From Branchiostoma floridae (Eukaryota > Chordata > Leptocardii > Amphioxiformes > Branchiostomatidae): a DNA stretch of 64,000 nt. The notes below the pieces were generated by a model, which was not told where the DNA came from, did not search any database, and saw only the letters and a list, made by a program, of their open reading frames with translations. How positions within the stretch are numbered: the stretch's first letter is position 1; every line of letters begins with the position of its first letter. The DNA lies in assembly GCF_000003815.2 (NCBI RefSeq), contig NC_049993.1:8059762-8123761 (forward strand), read 5' to 3'. A program made the position numbers and the translations under genes. Of this stretch, positions 22,163-32,832 are shown piece after piece.

Positions 22163-24531
22163 CACTTGAATATCATAGTAAAACCCGTGGGCAAAAGATA
22201 AAAAGTGATTTGAGTACCCAAAATTACTTTGTAACTTTTCTACATACGAATGAAGGCTCACCTGGGGGATAACCGCTAACCGCTAAGCGAACCCTTCGGT
22301 AACCGCAAAAAAGCGACCCCTTACGATCGGACTTCCGAAATTTCAAACATAATGTGCGTTACTTTCAACACTTGAATATCCAAGTAAAACCCGTGGGCAA
22401 AAGGTAAAAAGTGATTTGAGTACCCAAAATTACTTTGTAACTTTTCTACATACGAATGAAGGCTCACCTGGGGGATAACCGCTAACCGCTAAGCGAACCC
22501 TTCGGTAACCGCAAAAAAGCGACCCCTTACGATCGGACTTCCGAAATTTCAAACAAAATGTGCGTTACTTTCAACACTTGAATATCATAGTAAAACCCGT
22601 GGGCAAAAGGTAAAAAGTGATTTGAGTACCCAAAATTACTTTGTAACTTTTCTACATACGAATGAAGGCTCACCTGGGGGATAACCGCTAACCGCTAAGC
22701 GAACCCTTCGGTAACCGCAAAAAAGCGACCCCTTACGATCGGACTTCCGAAATTTCAAACAAAATGTGCGTTACTTTCAACACTTGAATATCCAAGTAAA
22801 ACCCGTGGGCAAAAGGTAAAAAGTGATTTGAGTACCCAAAATTACTTTGTAACTTTTCTACATACGAATGAAGGCTCACCTGGGGGATAACTGCTAACCG
22901 CTAAGCGAACCCTTCGGTAACCGCAAAAAAGCGACCCCTTACGATCGGACTTCCGAAATTTCAAACATAATGTGCGTTACTTTCAACACTTGAATATCAT
23001 AGTAAAACCCGTAGGCAAAAGGTAAAAAGTGATTTGAGTACCCAAAATTACTTTGTAACTTTTCTGCATACGAATAAAGGCTCACCTGGGGGATAACCGC
23101 TAACCGCTAAGCGAACCCTTCGGTAACCGCAAAAAAATGACCCCTTACGATCGGACTTCCGAAATTTCAAACATAATGTGCGTTACTTTCAACACTTGAA
23201 TATCAAAGTAAAACCCGTGGGCAAAAGGTAAAAAGTGATTTGAGTACCCAAAATTACTTTATAACTTTTCTACATACGAATGAAGGCTCACCTGGGGGAT
23301 AACCGCTAACCGCTAAGCGAAGACTTCGGTAACCGCAAAAAAGCGACCCCTTACGGTCGGACTTCCGAAATTTCAAACATAATGTGCGTTACTTTCAACA
23401 CTTGAACATCAAAGTAAAACCCGTGGGCAAAAGGTAAAAAGTGATTTGAGTACCCAAAATTACTTTGTAACTTTTCTACATACGAATGAAGGCTCACCTG
23501 GGGGATAACCGCTAACCGCTAAGCGAACCCTTCGGTAACCGCAAAAAAGCGACCCCTTACGATCGGACTTCCGAAATTTCAAACAAAATGTGCGTTACTT
23601 TCAACACTTGAATATCATAGTAAAACCCGTGGGCAAAAGGTAAAAAGTGATTTGAGTACCCAAAATTACTTTGTAACTTTTCTACATACGAATGAAGGCT
23701 CACCTGGGGGATAACCGCTAACCGCTAAGCGAACCCTTCGGTAACCGCAAAAAAGCGACCCCTTACGATCGGACTTCCGAAATTTCAAACATAATGTGCG
23801 TTACTTTCAACACTTGAATATCAAAGTAAAACCCGTGGGCAAAAGGTAAAAAGTTATTTGAGTACCCAAAATTACTTTGTAACTTTTCTACATACGAATG
23901 AAGGCTCACCTGGGGGATAACCGCTAACCGCTAAGCGAACCCTTCGGTAACCGCAAAAAAGCGACCCCTTACGATCGGACTTCCGAAATTTCAAACAAAA
24001 TGTGCGTTACTTTCAACACTTGAATATCAGTAGTAAAACACCGTGGGCAAAAGGTAAAAAGTGATTTGAGTACCCAAAATTACTTTGTAACTTTTCTACA
24101 TACGAATGAAGGCTCACCTGGGGGATAACCGATAACCGCTGAGCGAACCCTTCGGTAACCGCAAAAAAGCGACCCCTTACGATCGGACTTCCGAAATTTC
24201 AAACAAAATGTGCGTTACTTTCAACACTTGAATATCATAGTAAAACCCGTGGGCAAAAGGTAAAAAGTGATTTGAGTACCCAAAATTACTTTGTAACTTT
24301 TCTACATACGAATGAAGGCTCACCTGTGGGATAACCGCTAACCGCTAAGCGAACCCTTTGGTAACCACAAAAAAGCGACCCCTTACGATCGGACTTCCGA
24401 AATTTCAAACAAAATGTGCGTACTTTTCAACACTTGAATATCATAGTAAAACCCGTGGGCAAAAGGTAAAAAGTGATTTGAGTACCCAAAATTACTTTGT
24501 AACTTTTCTACATACGAATGAAGGCTCACCT
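22163..24531. repeat. 206-bp satellite array, about 11.5 copies
   Basis: Head-to-tail units begin CACTTGAATATC at 22163, 22369, 22575, 22781 and onward, an exact 206-bp period. Units differ by only a few substitutions (AACATAATG/AACAAAATG, ATCATAG/ATCCAAG/ATCAAAG). Each unit contains a short internal repeat (GATAACCGCTAACCGCTAAG) and the palindrome-rich GAACCCTTCGGTAACCGC. The array stops mid-unit at CTCACCT. No open frame is conserved across units. The high homogeneity implies recent amplification or ongoing conversion. Confidence 0.97.
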
Positions 24532-24669
24532 AATTAATCATTATATAATGCTGAACAGTAACGATTGTTCGAAGGTAATAATAGCAACAGCAGCAACAAC
24601 TAAATCCAATCATAAATGCCAAAGGAATAAGAAATACTCCTTTTCTTAAACGTCTCCGCAAAGGGTTAC

Positions 24670-24754
24670 CTTTGTTGAGTAGAAGGACGCGTAGAAATGA
24701 TAGAGTAGGAGACCATCGTCGCCACTCTGTGCGGAAGCCGTCTTTAATTTGTAT
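24670..24754 (-). pseudogene. Isolated third GDAP1-type first exon
   Basis: Minus-strand exon with acceptor GACTTTTCCAG before 24754 and donor ACAAAG/GTAACC after 24670. It encodes SAQSGDDGLLLYHFYASFYSTK, aligning with the first coding exon of genes A and B (SGSQSSSDDLLLYHC.SSFFSMK) and ending in the same phase (0). Protein divergence is far greater than between A and B, so it predates their duplication. No matching exon 2 lies between it and the satellite. It has no in-frame ATG of its own nearby; the frame is open upstream for some 350 nt, but that part looks non-coding. It may be a relic of a third paralogue or an alternative first exon splicing to exon 2 of gene A (21146). Confidence 0.55.
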
Positions 24755-25729
24755 CTGGAAAAGTCAATGTTGACTCTAACAGGTGGGTGAGGGTGGAAAC
24801 GGATGGTGAATGTGTGTCTCTGGCGGAGTAGCCAAGAAATACGAGCAAATACTGTAAAACATGGTATTGCTAAGAAATGTGTCATTGGCCGGGAGGGGGC
24901 CAAGGTAATAGATAGAGAAGACAACAGACGAATCTGTTGGATTAAAGAAGCAGTTTGTATAATGAAGTCAGACAAACTCAGCCACGTTTGGGACAGTGTT
25001 CTCGCCGCAAAAGCGAGAAGCAGAACTCCAGTTAGAAGCTCTGAGGAAGATGTCTGGCAGACATCGAAACTGGTCAGCAGGTGAGATAAGCTGGTTGTGT
25101 GAAACAATATCTACACTACATCATATGTAAGGGCGTTGGATGTCGAATAAAAATTTAAAATGGGACAATGAAAGAGTCATGTGCAAAAATAAATGGAATA
25201 TTGCATTTTTACACATAAGAATTGATATTGAGAAAAAAGACAGTTTGCTTCTTCCTATTTTTGTTCACTTCACATAATCCTTTGCTGCATAGAAAAAGAA
25301 GCAGTGTATACTATGTAAACTCATAACCTTATCTGACTATAACTGTACATGTATTTTGTTTGCTATATCTAGGATCTAGGAATATGGAAGCTCGAAATGT
25401 TGACCATTCATACAATCACACCACGTACTTTAATGGAGACAATAACCAACAGACCAAATGTCCTCTTAAATTCTCATCACCACTCACTTAGTAGAAAATA
25501 AGCAGTCTACTATTATCTTTTATTTCTGTATAAAACTAGGACCATGGAAGCTCGAAATGCTGACCATTTCTACAATCAGAAGACATACCTAATGGAGACC
25601 AATGACCAATCTTGAAGGAGTTGCTTGTCAGAAAACAGGTACCAACCAAAGCGGTTAAACCATGGTAAACTGACGATATTTTCTATGTTTAGGAAATACA
25701 ATGTTTAACTCCACATGACACATGATAAT

Positions 25730-28548
25730 CTAATATTTGAGCGCCACAGTAGCGACCGCAGCTACTGCAACTATCATAGCCGCCCACACCACGAGCTTTG
25801 GGCCCGCTGTCTTGCGAATCAACCCGGGGAGGTTCCGCACAAACACATACGGCATGTTAGTCGTGTACATCACTTCGGCCTTGAACGGGGGAAACTTCTG
25901 GGACTGCAGGTAGTAGGCAGCCAACAGGGGGCGCTTCTGTGTGGACCGGTGGGACAGCCCCACGAACTTGAGCCGGTGGAGGAGACAGGACAGCATGACG
26001 TCAGCGGCTGTGAAGGATTCGCCACACAGCCACTGCTGCTGTCCCGAAGCTGTTGGGAACAAAACAACAAATCTGTGTTTAGCATGAAAGTTCAACTATG
26101 TTTGCATATGATTATGGCATTATGAAAGAGTCAAACATGTTTGTTTTCTAGCACAAGAGATTGGACGCATTTAATTTTCGACGCGGTCCCCATGGTCTCC
26201 TTCACTGACGGGGGACGTTACCGACTTCCAACCACACTTGACCAGTTGCTCTATAGTTATGGCATGTCCTCAATTTTCTATTCTTTCATAGCCTTACGGT
26301 GAGGCTGATAACTTGACCTAAAGGCTTCAGGTTGAGAGGATGTGTGAGAAAGTAATCGATGTAATCATTACGATACGTCAGAGTCACTGGCGAAAGATAG
26401 TGGATACTATCTGAAACGTCAGTCCGTTTCCAAATCATATGCAGTTGCTTGAGTAACTGCTTTTTAGCGTAATTATCACGACAATTAGCAATTAACTTGT
26501 ATTCAACTTTATGATGCTCAACGATTGCTGTCCCCTTGGTGATACCCACCATCCTTTTCCTTTTTCCTTTCCCCCAGTTCCTTCTCCACTTCGTCCAAGA
26601 CCACCTCCAGCTCGTTTAAGAGTTTTTCGATGAGGCCTCGGTCTTCGCGTTCCCGTGTTCTCTCCGCGACCTTGTTAGCCTTCCTGGTGTACGCCTCCGC
26701 CAGGTCAGGGTGCATGGCAGCCATGTCGTGTAGGCGCTGGGCGGTGGATGGGCCGACTGTGCATGGGCACATAATTGGTGCATACTACATGTATGTAATG
26801 TATCAAAAGACGTGATTTTGTTCAATGACGTACTAGTACATACCGTAAGGCATACGTATACCACCTGAATCAGTTTATAGCTACCTTGAATCTTGAACTA
26901 CTTAGACAAAACGCTCAAGGACAAGGCATTTTTTTTGAGCAGTAACCTTCAGAGCTACCATATTTTTTTGAAAACAGCATATGTCAGGGAACGCAGGCGC
27001 AACACGCCGCGTTATGATTTTGGAGTTTGCAAAATGCCCATATTCTTTAGAGCGCTCGCATCAGTTTTGGTGTACCCAGGTGTTGGTATCCAAATCAACT
27101 CATTGTGGCCTTACGATGTTAAACAATATATCTGAAACAAGCACTGAGAGAAAACCTCCTATGGCTACGATCGAACGGACGAGGAAAAAAAACCCAGAGA
27201 TCCACTCACGAGCAGTGCGAGCTTTCCTGCGCAGTATCCCGGGAAACGAAGAGTCTTTAGCCAGGTCTGGATGGTAGACTGTCCCATAGGTATACAGTTC
27301 CACCGGAAGGCCGTCTAACAGGTCCCGGAAGTGACGTACCCGACGACCGAGGTCCGTGTCCACAGGAGGAGCGAGCCGAGGTCCTGGTCATACGATAAAA
27401 CAGATATATTTACAAGAATAGATGTTGCGTGAAACATTGTGGCATACATCTGTATCATTGTGCGTTTTCGTTTTCATGTCGCTTAGTAAATGGCATTTGT
27501 GAAACAATTAAAAAAAAGAGGGGGTCAACAAACAAATTACACTAGAAGTCGCTTAATTGCACACCCCATTTGCCAGTGTATTTCGTGCAATTATCCGAAT
27601 GGTGCTACAAATGGGATTTGGTGATTTCGTGCAATTAACAGAAGTGTGCGTTTATCTGTTGTGCAATCAACTGGCTTCTACCGTATAAAACAATTCTGCT
27701 ATGCATTGCTTAGATACACATGTATAGGAGTGCATTATACTGGGTGATCACATTTCAGATATCTTAAGACACAGTCTTTTGGGTAGTGGATGTATGTGAC
27801 CTGGTGCAATTACTGTAGCAGGTATAAAACAATATGCACTGTACATTTGGTAGTATAAAATAGTACAGGCACAACAAGTGTAAAACGCACGTACCCCTAT
27901 CATGAAACACTGTATCCACGTAGTCTACAATCCGTGTAGACTCGCTGATGACTTTGCCGTCGTGTACAAGTAACGGGACCAAGCCGGCTGGGTCCAGACG
28001 CATGTACCACGGCTCGAAGTTCTCTTGTATGGGGAACAAAACCGTTCGTTTCTTGTAGGACAGCCCCTTCACAGCAAGGGCTAAGCGTACCTATAGTTCA
28101 AGGTCGATACAAATAGACATAAACCTCCTTTGCATCGTCAGAATGGCAAGTAATGAAACTTAGCCTGGGTACCATCCTCCGTAGTTACCGGTACCGCTGG
28201 CTCTCTGGTCCGTTTCGCTAACTAGCCTGCCTTACCTTAAAAATCAAACAAGCAAAAAAAGGACAGCCGGTGGTTTTAAATACGGGGGATGATACCGGTA
28301 ATATACACACGTTACATCAGATATAAGGTCATATAATGGCAAGCAATCATAACCCGGAAGTGCAGAAAACTAGGCCGTGTTTTAGAAAAGAAGAGCGTTC
28401 GGAGTCAGCGTAGGCTAGTCGCTAGTGGGTGGCTAGAGAAATGAAGGAATACTGTGTAGAATGTCACCTTCATGGAAAAGAAGGACGAATCGCAGTGGTA
28501 GAGAAGCAGGTCATCGCTGCTGCTCTGTGAGCCTGACGGAGCAGCCAT
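25730..28548 (-). CDS. GDAP1-like protein, paralogue B (GST-fold, tail-anchored)
   Basis: Exons 28548-28468, 28090-27895, 27383-27210, 26756-26550 and 26049-25730. Each exon has exactly the length of its counterpart in gene A (81, 196, 174, 207 and 320 nt), with identical phases and again 325 aa. Role and domain order are as for paralogue A. Visible differences are mostly conservative: CDSSFFSMK for CDGSFFSMK, LSYKKRTVLF for LSFKKRTVFF, YTYGTVYH for YSYGTIYH, KLLNELEVVLDEVEKE for KLLDELEVALDEVEKQ. Tail end AALVKY-type anchor is kept (MIVAVAAVATVALKY). One clustered change lies at the exon 3 end (FPGILRRKARTA against LPEILRRKARKF). Both copies look functional. The preserved frame despite intron divergence suggests purifying selection on both. 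Confidence 0.9.
26374..26480. repeat. Retroelement 3'-end fragment in intron 4 of gene B
   Basis: Contains ATCTGAAACGTCAGTCC followed by AGTTGCTTGAGTAACTGC, the same tail as at 3090-3300. Absent from gene A's intron 4, so it inserted in B after duplication. Probably a Penelope-like or other non-LTR tail; family not certain. Confidence 0.4.
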
Positions 28549-28986
28549 CTTGAATGTTTACATTTGAGGGGTGCTCCGCTTACAACCTTGACTGGAGGAA
28601 ATGATGAGTTGTTTTCTTGATATCGTATAGAAGTATGCACATAAATATATAAAAGAAGCTACATTACAATGGAAAGAGACGCCCTCTAAGAGATATATGT
28701 TAAGGGGAGGGGCAATGCTGAAAAATCATTTGCGCGAATTGATACATTTTGTATAATAAAGGTGAAACAAGGAACAGATTAGCTGATTTAAGAAGTGACA
28801 TCAAATACAAGAGATATGGATAAAACTATAACGTTACAGTAATCAATACTGTACACCAACCCATGATCATTTCTGGCCTGTCCCATATGTTACTAGTATG
28901 TCAAGGCCGGGTCAACTTGTCTGCCAGTGTATGTACATTGAATTCAATTGACTCTACTGTCAATCTTTGTCATACGGTAAAGAGTA

Positions 28987-29266
28987 CAGGGGTGCCTAAG
29001 CATTTGCACGAACCCTATGAGATTCGTACGAACATTATGTGATACGCGCGAATCACTATGCGAAAACGCAAGAACCTTATAAATGAAAATCACACGAATC
29101 ACTATGCGAAAACCTACGAACCTTATGTGATTCGCACTCGTACGTTTTCGCATAGTGATTTGTGTGATTTTCATAAGGTTCGTGCGTTTTCGCATAGTGG
29201 TTCGTGCGTATCACATAATGTTCGTACGAATCTCATAGGGTTCGTGCAAATGCTTAGGCACCCCTG
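28987..29266. mobile_element. 280-bp palindromic (foldback) DNA element with 5-bp target duplication
   Basis: Starts CAGGGGTGCCTAAGCATTTG and ends with its exact inverse (CAAATGCTTAGGCACCCCTG). The two arms pair along almost the whole length, meeting near 29120. The arms are built from a recurring CGAA/TTCG-rich module (ATTCGTACGAAC, CACTATGCGAAAAC). It is flanked by GAGTA at 28982-28986 and 29267-29271. Copy A has the empty site with one GAGTA (near 22013). The CAGGGGTG end is hAT-like, but the duplication is 5 bp rather than 8. Non-autonomous; no transposase. Confidence 0.9.
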
Positions 29267-29925
29267 GAGTATAACGGCGTGTTTTCAGCCCTCCGCACGG
29301 TGTCAGAGGGTAGTGATTTCAAAGTCTGCGTGGCACCACTTTGTCTGTCTACCTGTCTGTTTGTATGTTTGTTTGTTTCGCTGATTTCGTTCTGTTGTTT
29401 TATATAAGATGCCTTACGGTATATTTTACTGCCGCTTTCGAATATTATATCTTCCATTTCGGTTATTTGATTTACCCTTATACTGATATTTGTTTGGTTC
29501 CGTGGCGATGAAATGTCAGTGGCAAGGAATCGCTCTCTCCTTGAACACACCTGAAGCAGCGTCATCATGCGGGTTTTCTGAAAATTGCATATTCTTTGTC
29601 GCCAAATAGCAATTTACTCAGTGACTGGATCTGATTTTGAAAATGGCCAGACGTTTCAGGCAGAATCCACTACCTTTCGTCAGTATCACTGACCTTCATC
29701 GACGTACATATTCTTTTGTTGATATCAAGTATCTTTGCACACATCTCCCTGTACTAAAAATACTCCCCGAAATGAACAATCCTTGTACGCAGTGTTGCAC
29801 TCTGATGGCAACAACACCTGCATTACATACGCACATTCCCAAAGTAATAAATAATGACATTGACATCTAGCATATTCTTTACATTAATCATTATAAAGTG
29901 CTGAACAGTAACGATTGTTAGAAGG

Positions 29926-30630
29926 TATTTTACACACAGTCTGACAACATACAAACTCCATTAGGCTGCGATTAAGCCAAGACAAAGCAGAAAATGAAGG
30001 TCTGGAGTTTCAATCATTGAGAAGATTTTTCGGCGTTAATTCGCCGCCTTGCGGTTTTGAAGAAAACTGTCATCGTGAAGGTATTATAATAACGTTTGTA
30101 TGGGCAGGTAAGTTGGTCGTTGGTAAATACAGAAGATTTCTGTATCTTACATAACATTGTACAAAAATACGAAGGTGACGGCCTTACAAGTATTTGCATA
30201 TTTCTTTCTACAAACAAACTCAAACGTTTTTGTCTACTTGTCACATTTTTCAATTAGATACTAGTTGTACATACCTTGCCTCTAAATACGAGAATCTGGT
30301 TTGAACTAGCTAGCCCCACGTGCACCGGACACTTGCTTGCATAGCTGTCTAACGTATATGAAATAATTCAAAGTCCTCAAGATTGCAGTGCTGTCTTAAG
30401 TAGTCTCATTCTCAAGTCTTCTTTCCGAGAAGTGTGGTATGTTTGAGTCAAATTAGCCCTACAGTCGTTTGTTGATCAAAGTGGTAAGAACAGCAAAGTA
30501 CATTCTTGACTTTGCTAAAAGTCTGGTATGAGATGTACACGTCCCCTAGCACCTCGCGCACTTGTTGGTATTCTTTCCACACAGCGAACACGAACCCAGG
30601 TTTGGGCCTCGTGGTTTAGCTATATACTAT
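29926..30630. other. Intergenic; holds first copy of a 280-bp direct duplication
   Basis: No convincing coding exon. 30334-30610 (GCTTGCATAGCTGTCTAACG ... CACCTCGCGCACTTGTTGGT) is repeated, diverged, at 31260-31540. On the minus strand the most conserved part reads FAVWKEYQQVREVLG in one frame and CSLCGKNTNKCARC, then stop, in another. Confidence 0.5.
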
Positions 30631-30631
30631 A

Positions 30632-31140
30632 AGGCCACAGCAAGTAAATTTTATGGATGACATCCTCTGCAGACTGCAAAAATAGTGAGATAGGGCGAAA
30701 AAAAAACAATATGGGTGAAAAAAAAACAAGACGGCTAAATTTTCAAAATAGGCACCATAAATGTTGTAAGAAGAGTAAATGTGACGAAACATGGTAGTAC
30801 TGACGACAAATCATTCATTCCTGTATTAAAGACACTAGTGTAGTAGACGGGTATCACTTACCAAGTTGGCAACTTCACTTATGACTCCCATAGTGGTGCC
30901 ACTTTTCCAACTATCCAGCTGGTTTCACTTCTATATTACTGCAATCATGGCTACCTCGCTAATGTCACTTTTACAAGTACAACCATTAGGCTATAACACA
31001 ACATACTTTCCCATTTTGGTACTTTCTTGTCATGTTGACCATCTCCGAAGAAGAAAAAAATTCTTGTTTTTTTTTTCTGAAATCAGGCAAAAATTAATGA
31101 GTGCGAGGATGTCATCCATAAAATTTACTTGCTGTGGCCT
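30632..31140. mobile_element. 509-bp MITE with 36-bp perfect inverted repeats
   Basis: Ends AGGCCACAGCAAGTAAATTT and, inverted, the same 36 bases (through GATGACATCCTC). A related, more diverged element is at 34086-34454. No transposase. The target duplication is unclear because both flanks are AT-rich. Confidence 0.8.
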
Positions 31141-31440
31141 AAATAAATTATAGCGGGTAGTTTGCATAGAAAAAAAAATTGTCAAAGGAAGTGCTCACGC
31201 AACTGGAAAAACGGCCTGTAGAAATACGTTTTCACTGAGAAGACACTGGTACCTAGTATGCTTGCATAGCTGTCTAACGTATATAAAAGTAATCATAGTC
31301 CTCAAGATGACAGTGCTGTCTTAAGTAGTCTTATTTTCAAGTCTTTTTTCTTCAAGAAGTGCGGTATGTTTAAGTCAGATTACCCCTACAATTGTTTGTT
31401 GATCAAAGTGGTAAAACAGCACAGTACATTCTTGACTTTA

Positions 31441-31851
31441 TTAGGTATAGTTGTACAAGATGTACATGTGCCCTAGCACCTCGCGCACTTGTTGGTATTC
31501 TTTCCACACAGCGCACACGAACAGCCAGGGTTGGGCCCCGCCTTTTCCACTGGGTAAGCATCGCCCGGGACCAAACAACATTAACCGCGCGCCACCTGCC
31601 AAACTAATCCAAAGTTTACGTCTGACAGTGTTTATCGATACGACCCAAGTGGTGCTAGAAAGGCCGTCGATGAAAGTATTAAGCTTTGAGCAAACTGTTC
31701 CATCAAAGCGGGTCGGCAAACCTCGGGTCGGTCTCAAAGGGCGCGCGGGAGTGTATTGCTGTGTCGCCATAGCAACGATATATCTGGGAGCACATTTTAT
31801 CCTCCGGAGGGTTTCACCTGGACGAGTTAATCTGTGATAAGCGTCGCTCAC
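31441..31851 (-). other. Unrecognised 136-codon open frame ending at a polyadenylation signal
   Basis: Open frame beginning MSDAYHRLTRPGETLRR and ending QPWLFVCAVWKEYQQVREVL followed by a short tail (GHMYILYNYT). The stop overlaps an AATAAA. The last part is in the duplicated segment. The other copy near 30520-30600 keeps the same frame (VFAVWKEYQQVREVLGDVYISYQ). No family recognised; an alternative frame gives a Cys-rich string (CALCGKNTNKCARC). It may be a terminal exon of an unidentified gene or a chance ORF. Confidence 0.25.
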
Positions 31852-32832
31852 AAAAAGGCAGTGCTTGATCGGGGTTAGAGAATAATAGTTCTATAGGGTA
31901 GATGTTCTAACGGGGACCCAGTTGCTCTCCCGTCTGATACGGGATAAATTACCTAGGCGACACTAACGCGAGGCAGTCAGGCGTGGTTTAGTTGTGGAAT
32001 AATATACCGGATTGTGCGCACTGAAATATCGCCGTAGGAAGTGCTCACGCAACGGGAAAAACGTCCTGTAAGATTACATTTTCAGGAAGACGCCTGTGGT
32101 GGTGGCGAGTCTACAACGGAAAAGGTAAGGGGCACAACGGGCTTGAGTATTATTTACTACATTATGCGGGTCAGTGCGAACAGTTTAATGTGCCCTAACG
32201 AGTGCTTCATGATTATATTTGGCACTTTTCCATGTGATAGATAGGTAATCAATGCATTTGACACCCGTTACTTGTCAACGAAGGATTTAGTTTTTGATAT
32301 ACCTTAACACAACGGGGCACAAAATGGTCCGTTGGATATCCGAAATCGCAATTTCCGAACAGATTTGTTACCAGAAATAATCATGAAACACAAAATGGGC
32401 TCATATTATCAGCAACTTAAAACGTATCTATCGATACTGTTTGAAATGCATATGTATCGTTAGCCTTTTTATTCCGACTGCGTTGCCAAAATGGGGCGGT
32501 TAAACTACACAATCGTGTGCCTTTTTTATTGTCCCTTTCTAGTCTAATAACTGCACATATTTAGTCACAACATCATCCATCGTCAATGCTCTGTCTGTCT
32601 CTTTTAGATATCTTATCCAGCTTGGTGATTGATTTTACCTACTGACCTTTCGTGATGTATATAAGATATGTTTTACATGCATTGTATTTTTTCTCTCCCT
32701 CTGTATGATCTATACAGGCCAGGTTGTTCTTGGCCGGAAGGAATCTACCCTCTCACAAATTGTGACACGTAGTCCAAGACAAAGAGCATTGGACGTTGTC
32801 GCTAAGAATTACAGTTTATCTTACAAGAAAAC
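31852..32832 (+). promoter_or_regulatory. Leader region of the RWLWAM-repeat gene
   Basis: A good acceptor (GATCTATACAG, exon from 32718) precedes the ATG at 32833, so part of the 5' UTR is in a separate exon. A donor-like GGAAAAG/GTAAGGG near 32121 is a candidate for that exon's end. Sequence at 32037-32095 (GGAAGTGCTCACGCAAC...) repeats 31190-31250. Confidence 0.35.

Larger units (their letters stand above)
18212..24578. repeat. Segmental duplication, copy A (carries GDAP1-like gene A)
   Basis: From about 18212 (CATCATATGTAA...) to about 24578 (GCTGAACAGTAACGATTGTT) this segment is collinear with 25112-29925, in introns and flanks as well as exons. Copy-specific material includes the gap-containing element at 18471-18614, the element at 19571-19684 and the satellite at 22163-24531. 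Within each copy, upstream of the gene's 3' end, a segment of about 150 bp containing ATGGAAGCTCGAAATG is itself present twice. Confidence 0.85.
25112..29925. repeat. Segmental duplication, copy B (carries GDAP1-like gene B)
   Basis: Collinear with 18212-24578. Where copy A has the 2.4-kb satellite, copy B has about 480 bp of single-copy sequence (29400-29880) and then rejoins homology at GCTGAACAGTAACGATTGTT. Copy B alone carries the palindromic element at 28987-29266 and the retroelement-like fragment near 26374-26475. Confidence 0.85.

Noticed and set aside
22163-24531. Regular array as CRISPR
   Set aside because: The whole 206-bp unit is repeated with no variable spacers, and the window is animal DNA; it is a satellite.
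24755-25107. Upstream part of a 153-codon minus-strand frame as a coding N-terminus of the orphan GDAP1 exon
   Set aside because: A good acceptor lies at 24755, the upstream residues show no GST-like character, and genes A and B have no such extension.
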